From positions 42,619 through 106,618 of the forward strand of contig CAJUKH010000054.1 in assembly GCA_910587345.1 (NCBI GenBank): a stretch of 64,000 nt of DNA, read 5' to 3'. The notes under the pieces were generated by a model. The model worked only from the letters and a program-made list of their open reading frames with translations, had not been told where the DNA came from and made no database searches. Shown here one piece after another: positions 1 through 12,000 of the stretch. The translations under genes were made by a program, and so were the position numbers. The DNA comes from an uncultured Oscillospiraceae bacterium (GTDB taxonomy: Bacteria > Bacillota > Clostridia > Oscillospirales > Oscillospiraceae). Numbering within the stretch: position 1 is the first letter of the stretch; each line of letters starts with the position of its first letter.

Positions 1-3000
1 GGGTCGGCTGGAATACCGCATAGAAGGTGCGATCCTCTGTCACCACAGTGCTGGCGGGATCTACCAGCGTCACGTTGCCGCTGGAGGGATCGGTGTCGGA
101 CCAGCCGGCAAAGATAAATCCGGCATCCGCAACCGCCACGGGAATGGTTCCCTGCTCAGGCATCGTGTTCCAAACGACCTCGCTTGTGATGGCGTCATAG
201 GTCTCACCGTTCTTACTGACCACATAGGTCACAATCACCGTTTCGGGCACATACTCCTCGAAGGACTTGAAGACCGCATAGAAGGTCTTGTCTCCCTCGA
301 TATAATGGGCCGTGGGGTCCACAATGTCGTCCTCTGTCAGCTCATGGATAGCCGGGTCCTTTTCAGACCAGCCAGCCAGGTAGTAACCTTCGTCCACCAC
401 CACAGCGGGCAGACCTTCCACGCTGGGGCTTTCGTAAATCTTGACCTGTTCTGTGGTATTGGAATAAGTCACGCCATGTCCGTTGACCACATAGGTCACG
501 GTAAAGACGGGTGTCTCCTTGCCCACATCCTCGCCGCCGTCATTCTCGTTATCGTAATAACGCCAGACATCGTCGATGAATGCCGCATCCCAATGCTCGG
601 GCGGGACGGCCTGTGTGGCATCCTTCCAGTGGAAGTCATGGTCATTGGCCGCCTCGATGACCTCGAAGTAAGCCCAGTGGCTCTTGGAGACATCGGGCCA
701 GGTCATGTACTCCTTGTTCTCCTCATTGCCGCTGCCAGTGTTACTGGCCACGCCGGAGTGAACATATTCGGTCAGGTCGCTGAGACCCTCGGCATCCACA
801 CCACGGTGCAGGTAGCCGTTAAAGATCTTTACCGTCTCGGCACGGGTAATGTCGTTCAAGGGCCGGAAGGTGTTATCCTCATAGCCGTTGACCCAGCCGT
901 TGGCCACATTGGTGTAAACACCGTTCAAGGCCCAGTTAGCCACATCGCCGCTGTCCACAAAGTTCAGGCCCTCATTGGGCTGGACACCGGCCAGACGGGC
1001 CACAACTGCGGCCAGCTCCTGACGGCTGATGTAGCGGTCAGGCCGGAAGGTGCCATCCTCATAACCGGTGAAGACACCCTTCAACGAACAGAAGGCAATG
1101 GCGCTGTTGGCCCAGTGCTCTTCCACGTCGTTGTAGTTGCCGGGGTTGCCGTAGTCGCTGCCCTCGGCAAAGTCCTCCAGACAGGCACGGGCAATGATGG
1201 TAGCCACCTGGCCACGGGTAATGGGATGATCCGGGCCGAAGGTGCCGTCAGGGAAGCCGATAACATAGTGGGCATGGCCGGCGGGGACCGCTTCGTAAAT
1301 GGCATAGAAGGTCTTATCATCCGTGATGGAGAAGGTCAGCGGGTCCACCAGGGTGGGCAGCGTGCCGTCCTTGATCTTGGTGGGATCGCTCTCGGACCAA
1401 CCCAGGAACTTCAGACCCTCAATAGCGGTGATCTTCGGCACGAAGGAGGGCTTTGCCCCTCTCCGGCTCATCTTCTCAGCCGTCAGGTCGTTGGTAAAGC
1501 CGTTGTCGCTGACCCAGTAGGTCACAACGGGCATCTCGATGGTCACGGTGCCGCCGCCGGTGCTGGGCTGGGGCACATAGATGGTCAGTGTGTAAGTCGC
1601 CTTGGTATCACTCTGCCCGTCCTCGCTTTTACCAGTCGCTTTCAGTTCCAGCAGTGTACGAGTTCCGGGCGTCGTGGTGTCAATACCACTCAGATCCAGT
1701 GTCCCCAGGATAACCTCATTCCCCACCTCCAGCGGATTGGGAATAACAACACCGCTCAAATCAAACTTGTCTTTCAGCAAGCCGCCGGTCGCTTCCACTT
1801 TGACATCCTTGGCATTGGACGTAAGATCCGTCAGCTTGATCACCACACTGCTGGGCGCCGAACTTTGAAGCCGGCGGCTGTAGTCCACACGATACTCATT
1901 ATCATCGTCGGTGAAACGCAGCTGCGGTGTCTCACTCAATTCGGTCTTGGTTGCGGGTTCGGTAAAGGTACCGATGTTCTCCGCCGTTCCCGGAGCGGCA
2001 ACGTCGATCTCAGCACCGGCTCCGTTTGTCTTATTGTTGACCGTATAATCGTCATCCGGCGTCTTCAGCGTATATCCTTCAGGCGCTTTTACCTCAACAT
2101 AGGGACGATATTCGGTGTTGGGCTGGAAGGTATCCTCGGTAACATCTACCCAGGAGTTGCCCTCTTTCTTCTGCCACTTGAAGGTGACCTCCACATCCGT
2201 ACCGGGCACCAGAGTCTTCCCGTTTTCATCGGTGATCACAATGGTGTTATTCGGGTCGTCAAGGCTCTTCTGAATGGTCTCGCCCTTTGCGGGGGTCTGG
2301 GTATCAATATCAACGGTCTGAATAATAATAGGACTTACAATGATTTCCAGAATGTACGTAGCTTCAGTCTTCTTACCGCTGTTCGCTTCCGTACCGGTAA
2401 TAGTGTACTCTGCCGTATGAGTTCCGACAGCCAAACCATCCGCAATAGTCAGAGTAAAGGCATCCGTCACCTCTGCGCCGGCGTTCAGGCTAGTGCCGCT
2501 GATGGTTTCATTGGACATGGTGATTCCAGCATCGGTTCTCACTGGGGTAATGGTCAGATCGCTGAGTGTCTGGTTGCCATCGTTCTTCAAGCTGACGACC
2601 ACATCATCAATGCTGGCATAGTTCCACTTCACCTGGATAGTTCGAGTATTCGTGCTGCTGTAAGTCTGTGTCGGGTCCTTCACAGCAAGGGCGATGTCAG
2701 CACTCTCCGCCTGAATGGATATCTGTGTACTTGCAGGCTTATAGTTGCTGATTTCACCGGTGCTGTTCATCTCGGGCGTAAAGGTAAACGTGATATCATT
2801 CGCACCCGCCTGCCCAAAGCGCTTGGGATTCGCATCCCATGTGCCGCCCGGTGTCGCTCCGGCCTTGTCGGTGACAGTCGCCGTAAACGCATTCATATCA
2901 ACAGGGTCATTGACAGACTGACCGGTCCCGCTGTAGTTTGCATTGGTAATGTCCAGCATGCCCTGATCCACATCAATGGTGATCGTAACGGTCTTCTCCT

Positions 3001-6000
3001 GCCCGGTCTGCTCCTCGGTTACCTTAACATGGACCGTGACCTCACTGATGGAATCCTTCACCACATCGGTATTCACCGGCCCGGTAACACTGAACTTTCC
3101 TGCTCCATCCATGGCCAGCCAGTCAGGCCAGGTCTCCGAGGGATCCTTCTCATACTTGACGGTCGCACCATCAGCCCCAGTCTCTACAGTTATGGCGGGC
3201 GTCGTGGCGAAACTGCTCTCCGCATAGTGGACCTTACCGCCGGTAGCGGTAGCGCCAAACGTACCCTGCTCAAAGTTTCCGTTCACAAGAACATCGGCGG
3301 TGGGAGTATAAGGACTGCTTACCTCCCTGCCGTCTACGGTCCAGTTATTGAACACATAGCCGCCATTGGCTTTCTGGTTCAGGGTGATGCTGTCCCCTGC
3401 CTTCACACTCAACGTAGTACCAGTCGTGCCCTTATAAGTACCATCAGCCGTACCGCCGGCGGGAGGATTGGGCGCAATGGTCACCGTATAGTAGGTGATC
3501 AGTTTTTCAGTGACTGCCGTGACGGACGAGGGAGTATCCTTGCCGTCATTGTCACCGGTGTATGTGACCACCACACGGAAGGCGGCGCCGGTATAATCGT
3601 TCGCCGTATCCACCTTAAAGGATGTAGCTGTCTGTCCCGCAATATCCTTCCAGGTGCTCCCGTCCGTAGCATACTGCCACTGGAAGGACAGGCCAGGCTC
3701 CGTCTCGATATCCGCTATCGCCGTATCACCGATTGCCGCTGTACCCTGCTTGACCGTGAGGGTCGTCCCCACCTTCACTTCAGTCGAGCCGTCATCATTC
3801 TGGACCTCGATCTCAGGCTCACCATGGATACGCTGGCGGTAAGTGACCACGATGGTCGTATCCCCGTCCGCATTGGCCGGGTACTTGATTTGAGTCCCCG
3901 TCGCCATATTGACAGGGGTAACACTCTTCAACGCCCAGGCAGCCGGATCATCCATCTCACTACCGGGCACACCGGGGGTCGCATTAAAGGTCGCCGCATC
4001 TGTAATGGAAAGGACTTCATTCAGGTGGCTGTGGTCCAATGTCAGAGTCTTGGTCTGGGCCGCATCTGTGTCGGTATTCCAGCTGCTGTAGCTGCCAGTC
4101 ACCGAAACATTGCTGTTGCTGGTCAGGCTGACGCCGGTCTTGGTCTGCAGTTTAATCGTCAGTTTCTTGGTCAGCTTGATCTGCGAATCGCCTACGCCGC
4201 TCAAATCGGCCGATGCGTCATCCGCTGGCTGTGCAACTGCGTAGATGTAATAGGTCGTGCCGGGCGTTCCGTTAAAGACCTGCCCCACATCCCAAACCTG
4301 GAAGCCACTATCCGTCTTATTGGAAACCACATTGCCTTCGCTCACCTGGCCAGCCACCTTGGCCCCACCGGTAGCCGCCGCTTTGATGGTGGCGGCGCTG
4401 GGATTGGTCAGCTGCGTGTCGGTCACCACGAAATAGAACCGCATACTTGCGCTGGCCCGGACCCGGATCTCATCCACATGGGCCGTATCCCAGGGGTTTG
4501 TGGAATCCAGTGACCGCTTGATGGTGGGATTGCCGGCAGCGATGGGCGGGAAGGTATATACCATGGTCACCTTAGCGGCAGTTTGGCTAACGCTCACCAA
4601 AGTACCACCGTCGCTTCCCTTGTCGCCCTGATTGACCCCGTTGGTCTTATAGCCGCCATTGGTCATATTTTCAGTAACGAAGACATAGTTGCCGTTAACC
4701 GGAGTCAGCTCCACAGTAGCGGTATAACTGACGCCGGGCTGGAATGTGATCGCACCGGAACTGCTGTCGGAGCCATCAGAACCAGTCCACTTCACGATAG
4801 CTGCATTATAAAGGCTTGTATTGTCACCAGTCTTTGTCGCCGAAGCGGCGGAAGTGCTGTTGCCGTCCTTGGGGACGGTAATGTTGACCGCTCCGTGATC
4901 GATCTCGGCAGGCTCCACAGTCAAGATATAGGAATAAGTGGTGCTTGCCGTATTGGCACTGCCATCTGCGCCGGCCGAAGCCTCAATATCAAAGGTCACA
5001 GTGTAGCTCTGATTTGCCGCCAGAGAACCCGGGTTACTTACCGGGAAGCTGAACTTCACTGTGCCGTCCTTTGTCAAGGGGCTGGAAGCACTGATATTGT
5101 TCACATTGGTCAAGGAGGGATTCCCGGTAGTCAAAGTGCTTCCGTTCTGCCGAGTCACCGTCATTCCGGTAATATCCGTATTACCGATGTTTTTGACCTC
5201 TACTTCCACATTGATGGCTGTATTGTCACCGTACTTAATTGTCTTTTTCCCAGGGTTGTCTCCATTCCAAGTGGTCGTACCGGCCTGAGGCGAAGGCTCA
5301 CGCAGTTCAGACTCCAAAGACAACGCCTTGGTATCGGTGGTATAGTTGCCCGCATTTGTGCCTGTCACCTTGAAGGTGAAGTCATAGCTTGCCGCACTTC
5401 CATCCTGCTTTTGGAAGGTGGCCGGAGCCGCAGTCCAGTTGGCCACATCCAGTTGAGTAATATCCTCATTGCTGTAACGGTCCACCACCTTGGTACCCGT
5501 CACCAGCCGTCCGGGCTGGACAACAGCGTCACCGTAATAGTGGGTCTCGGTTTTGTAGACAATGGTTTCGATCTTGGGCTGGGCTTTCTTGATTTCCAGC
5601 GTCATGGGCACGTCCGCCTTCTTACCGGTCGTAGTGTCCGTTGCTGTAACAGAAAATGTAACCGTACCCACATTGTCATTGATTCTGGCCCCAGACGCTA
5701 ACTGTACTGTAGTGCCGTTGATGGTCAGATAGCTCGGGAACCCGCTGCCCGGCGCAAAGCTGTAGTTGCCGGAACCATTGCTTACGCTACCCGCCAAGGA
5801 ACCGGGGCCGGTAACGGCCACCGTCTCTTCCCCGTTGGAAACATTGCCGGCAACCCAATCGGCTGCGCCCATGTTGTAGATAGCCACCATCTTGTCCGGC
5901 GCAGTCACATTCAGGCCGTTGGCGTCAAAGGTAACAGAGACTTCTGTGGTACCGGTGACCTTCAATGTAGCTGTTGCGCCGCTGCCGCTGGGCTGCGTGA

Positions 6001-9000
6001 CACTGCCCGCTGTATTCCCTGTGCCGGGCTTCGCGGCGGACCACTTGGCTGCCGAAGCGGAATATCCGGCTTCCAAAGTCGCCGCCAGATGTACCGTATC
6101 CCCGCTCATGGCAATCAGACTACTCCCCGAGGCGGGGTTGGCGCTGGTGCCCACGAAGAGGGCCGAAGCACCTTCGTTTGCCTTTGTAGTCACCGTGTAA
6201 TAGTTCACATCGGCCGAGCTTGCCGTGCTTGCATTCAGGGCGACACCTGTAGTCTTGCCACCCACCGTAATGGTGGTGTAGTTCGTAATGGTGGCGTTTT
6301 CAAATGTAGCCACACCGTTTACGGGCGTCGCCGAAACGCTTTCGCCGCTGCCATTGCTGATGACGACCACGCCGGTATTGGCTGTATAAGCCTGACCATC
6401 AAGCTTCAGGTTGACCGTAAGGTCTTTACCCGTTGTGCTGAACTCGGGAGTCAGTGTAATGCCATCGGGAGCGGTCGGCGGCGTAGTCACATTCAATGTC
6501 CAGGAGGTATCCCCGCTGAACGTACCCACATTGGGCGCCGCCTGCCATGTGTGTCTATAGTTCTTATCATTGTTGACTGTCGGCAGCGGATTCACCGTAT
6601 TCTTGATCGTACTGTCGGACGCTGCCCCCAGCAGCACCATGGTATTGCTGGGTGTTGTGGCATAGCTGCCACCTGCGCCGCAGGCGCCGTACTTCACATC
6701 ATAATAATCGAAATTATGGGTTCCCGCTGCGCCCACATAGACGCCGGTCTTCTTATCGTTTCCTACTGTAATTGTGTAGGTCCCGGTGGGAACCAGTATA
6801 CTGACGCTGTGGCTTGTGGCATCCACAGTGGCCGAACGGGTAAAGGTTCCGTCGCTGATTTGAACCAGCTGGCCATCCCTCAATCCATTGGTGCTTCCAT
6901 TCAGTCGAACCGCCACAGTCAGCTCCACGGTCTGGGTCGCAGTGATGTTCCCCGACCCGGTCAGGGGGTCCCATACATCGCCAAGAGGCGTATTCTGATT
7001 GGCATACTTAATGGTAGCCGTTACAGGAGTGGGATTTCCGGTTAGGGCGGTCTTGTCAAAATCCCAGCCCGCACCGGTCGTATCCTGATCCAGGGTATCC
7101 CACCTTGTGCCGTCATAATAGGGACCGCTAAAGGTCACATTTGCCGCACTATCCACCGAGTCGCCCACATAGTGGGTCCCCGGCTTGGTCGTCACTGTAA
7201 CACGGGGATTGTACTTGCCCACCTCAATGGTAAGCTTACCTGTGGTAGATGCCCCGTTGGTGGCTGTCACAGTATAGTTAATGACCTGAGTCCCGACCTC
7301 ATAGGGCCGTCCACTCACCGTAATTGCACCTGTGGTGGAATCAAAATTCAGCGTCAGGCCGCCGGGAACCATTCCGGTATAAGTGAAAGAACTGCTGTTA
7401 AAGCTGACCCCAGTACCGCTAATGGTAGCCACCGCAGCATTCGTTACTGTATCACCGTAGGTATACGACAACGTCTTGTCACCCGGCTTATTCAAACCGT
7501 TGGCTTCAAAGTTGGCCTTCAGCACCGTCCGGCCGGTCAAAGTAGTAGGCAGGGACGCCGCTGCATTGCTCTCGTCAGTCCAGTTCTTAAAGCTGTAGCC
7601 GGTATTCGGCTTCGGTGTGGCCGAGACACTTTGTCCCTTCAGATAAGTACCGTTCGCCGGACTTTGTCCCGAAATAGTACCCATTGTGGTATTGGCACTG
7701 CTCAACTCCAATGTGTAATAGTCCACATTTACCGTCTGATTGCTGCCGGAAACCCGGACCGTGGCCACACGGGTGCTGTCCGAGCCAATGAACACATCAT
7801 AAGCCGCGCTGTTATCGGGCACATTGTTCAGCGTCACGTTGCCGCTGGCCGACAACGTCCCGCTGCCGTTCTGCACAGCGGCGCCGCCGGAGGTCTTCAG
7901 AGTAACAGTCTCCCCTGCCCTGAAGAACGTGGCCGCAGAGGAACCATAGTCCTTCCGCACATTGATGGTCACATTGTGAGAGGCCGCAAGCGTTACGTCA
8001 CACTCAGCAGTGGTCTTATCCCACACACTACCAAGGGGCACCGAACCGCCGGTAGCCGCCACCGTCATGGTAACATGGGTCTTTCCACTGCCATTGTCCG
8101 CTAATGTAGTGGGATTATAGGTCAATGTGGAATTCGCCGTCTGGGTCACGGTCACCCAACTTGTTCCGTTCCAATAAGGACCATTGACCGTCGGTGTTAC
8201 AGCCGAAGTGGTTGCATCGCCGGCATAGTGCCCGCTCTGCGGAGTCAGTGTGATGGTAGGCGTTGCCTTGCCCACCGCCACCGTAAAGGACACGGTCTTA
8301 TGGGTCTGGTTCAAACCCGAAGTAGCCTCAAAGGAGATGGTCACAGGGGTACTGGTCACCACCTGAGGCTTGCCCCAAATGGTGATCGTACCATTGGGAT
8401 TCTGAACCAGATTCATGCCCGCAGGCAGAGTTCCCGTCACTGTGCCATAGGTATAGGTATCACCGGTAGTACCGCTGATGGTCGCCACGGTTACACTACC
8501 GTTACCGCCGGCCGCAGTTCCGTACTGCGTACCATAGACCAGTTTAGCGCCGGGTGCCGAAACCGTAAACTCAGAGGGGGTATAACTGGCCGTAGCGGTC
8601 AGGGTGCCTCTTACCGTAAGCGACACACCGCTGACACTACCTGCCGCAGCCGGGTTCAGCGTCCAGCTTGCGCTTCCCTGATAGCCCGACTGGGGCGTAG
8701 AGCCCAGGTTCGCCGTTTTCCCTTCCAGCACCAGCGCCGTGGCCTTATTGTCCACAGTGGCGGTAGCCGCACCGGTACCGGTTGCGGCAGTAACAGTATA
8801 GTATTGCAATGTAGCGTTGGCGTCACCATTGTCACCGGTACCGATCGTGACCGAGCCGGTGCTGCCGGTCGCCACGGCAGGTGTACCACTGGGGCTTGTT
8901 ACCGTAACCGTATAGGTCGTTCCACCGGTAAGGCCGTCAAAAACCACCTGGCCATTGGCATCCGTTGTCTTGTTTCCAGTACTGCCACCCAGTGTAACAG

Positions 9001-12000
9001 TCATTCCCTGCTTGGGGATACCATTGGCACCGTTCTTATCTACATAAACCGTGATAGTCGCACGATAGCCGTTACGGTTAAAGCTGGGGGTCAGTGTGAT
9101 CGGGCCGGTAACGGTGGGATTTGCACCGATCGTCCATGTGGTATTGGCAGTATTGGCCCCGCCAAAACTGCCGCCCGCAGGACTTTGTTTCCAACTGCCG
9201 AAGCCATAGTTTGTCGGATTGCTGGCCGTAGCAGTCAAAGCCACAGAATTCTTAGTGCCTCCCGCCAAAACCTCCACAGAACCACTTGCATTGCCGTCAA
9301 TGGTAGCCGTACCGTTGGCAATGGAAGACGCCAGCTGGACATCATAATATCTCAGTGTAGCCGTTGCACTGCTCCCCGGAGTCACACTGACATCGATTCC
9401 GCTGTCTTTGCCATCCACCCAGATGTTAAAGGTCGTGTTGGCATTGGACGGTGTAGGCACCGTAGTAAAGGTCACGGTACCCGTACTGTTGGTAATGGCA
9501 GTGCCCACCGGAGTCGTACCATTATAAAGCTGCACAGAGCGGCTTGTAGTATCTCTGGTCGTGGCACTGTTCTTAAACAGATCCACAGTGATCGAAGTCG
9601 AAGTATAGGCAATGGTCGCCGTTGTCTTCTTTTTCACTGTAATGGTAGTGTTGGCACCGGTCTTGTTCGCCTCAGTAGCGCCATCGAGCACAAAAGACCA
9701 TGTGCCGCTTCCGCCGTATCCGCCTGCATTATTCGGTGTAGAGAAGAGATAGGCTGTCTTATTTTCCAAGAAGTCCATCTCACGCTGTGTTCCAGCAGAG
9801 TTAGCGGAATTAACACTATAAGCGGCCGCACTGGCGCCGCCGGTAACCGTAACTGTGTAATAGTTCACAGTTGCCCTGCTCGTCTCGCCCACCGCAATGG
9901 ACACCGATTTGCCGGTATCCACACCGTTTGCAAAAATCTTATAGGTCTGGCCGCCGGTCAGACCGCTGAAGGTCACAACATTTCCACTTACGGAGGATGT
10001 CGCTCCATTCGGGGCATTCTGCAGCGTGATCGTAGGCATTGTGCCGCCGTTGCTGCCGTTCCAAGCCGAATCGTTCCGGTTCACCGTGATTGCGGCAAAA
10101 CCAGTCGTCGGTCCGGGGATCTCGACCCGAGTTGCAGGGCTGGCATTAAAGTAATCGTTCTCCTTTACCCGGATATACTTATTACTTCCGGCAGTCAAAC
10201 CGGTCACCCTATCGGCAGCCTGGCTGCCGTTGGGGTCCATCGCAGTCAATGCGCCAAAGGTGCCGCTGCTGCTGGCGCCGTATTCAAAATCCAAACCGCC
10301 GATGTTGTAAGGATCAGCATTCAAAGTGCCGTAGTTACCGATCGTGAAGCCGCCCTCGTGTCCACCTGTGGTGGTAGCGCCTATAATATTTGTGACCGTG
10401 GGAGCCGGGCGAGTCCCCTTGTTCACACGAACCGTCCACTCCACCGTCTTGGCCTCTCCGTTGGCAGCCGTAGCGGTAACAGAGATCTTATAATCCCCCG
10501 GTTTAGCTCCGGTTCCCTTGGGAGTCCCGGTAATACTGCCATTATTGAACGACAGCCCGGTAGGCAAGGTCCCGGAGGTCATGGTATATGTGATGCCGGA
10601 AGGCCCACTGGCTGTCGCCGTGCTTTGTGTGCCGCTGGCATTATAAGTAAATGTCACCGTCCCACCGTTGTAGGTAGGTGCGATCTTCTCAAAAACTGCA
10701 GTATAGGTAGCAGCCTCTGTTACATTGGTAACGTTGTAAGTGGCCGCTGTGGATACGCTTGTACCGCCCTTTTCCCAACGAACAAATCTATAGTCAGAAG
10801 CGGGCGTCGGTGTGGCGACAAGTGTAACGCTCCCGCCATGAGCCACACTGGCCGTAGAGGAATTGCCTGCGGCACTGCTCCCAGCCTTAACTGTGCCCCA
10901 GCCGGTCTGAGCACTGTCCACATTTGCCGTCACATTGTAGTTGTTGCCCGTCCAGTGGGCATAGATGGTAGCAGTTCCGCCGGCTGCGCTGGGGGTAATA
11001 CCCTTCCCTGCCAGCGTGATCGTTTCACCGCCGTCGCCCAGCTTTGTACCGCCGGAAGCTGCGGTATACCATCCCGCAAAGGTAGAGCCTGTCAAACTTA
11101 CCGAATTAGCGGCAGGCAAAGTAAAGCTGTCTGTGTCCAAAATCCCTGTCTCTCCCGCAGGATTGCCTGTGCCTCCGTTGGCATCATAGCTCACGTTATA
11201 AATAGGCACAAAATTAGCGGTAAAGCTCAAATTAGAGGTCACATTATCCACTGTATGTGTAGTGCTGGTGTCCGTCCCGGTAATATCTCCACCGGTCCAG
11301 CCAGTGAACTTGTAGCCAGCATTCGTCGTGACGACAAGCGTAGCAGATTCACCGTCTGTTACTGTAGCAGAAGCCCCGCCGCCATTCACACTGATGGTAC
11401 CGCCGCCGCTGGGACTGGCCGTACCGGAAACGGTGTAAGTGGGGATGGCTGTAAAGTTGGCTACAAAGTCCATGTCACTGGTTACCCTCGATACTGTATA
11501 CGTCGGGTTTGTCGCCCTTGAACTGGTAATATCTGTAATATCGCCACCAGACCAGTGGGAGAATGTATAACCGGGTTTCTCCGTAGCTACCAGTCTGGCC
11601 TGTGTATTCTCAGTCACCTGAGCGGAGTTGGCCGTACCGTTGACCGTGACCGAACCACCGGCAGCGGGACTTGCCGTACCAGTCACGGTGAACGTTTGGG
11701 CTTCTCCTCCATTGTAGGTCCATGTCGTGTTTTCTTTCTTCTCAACTTGTGACTCTTTGGATATATAATTAATCGTAATATCGCCCGATCTGGAGGTCGC
11801 GCCCGACGGGACTGGAGTCGACATTCCTGTGTTTGCGAGAACTATAGCGTTTGCTGCCGTAGTAGCCTTCCGGCGCTGCATATAGACAGTCACACTTGCT
11901 CCGCCCGGAATCTCAAGTGTAGTTCCATAGGATAATGTCGTAGCAGGAATTGGTGTCATTTTTCCACCGTTATCATACCATAAGGTCCACAAATTCTCAT

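Noticed and set aside
305..11521. Long plus-strand frames at 305-4513 and 8228-11521
   Set aside because: They are shadows of the giant minus-strand gene, which is open throughout and shows SLH, InlB-like and Ig-like modules.
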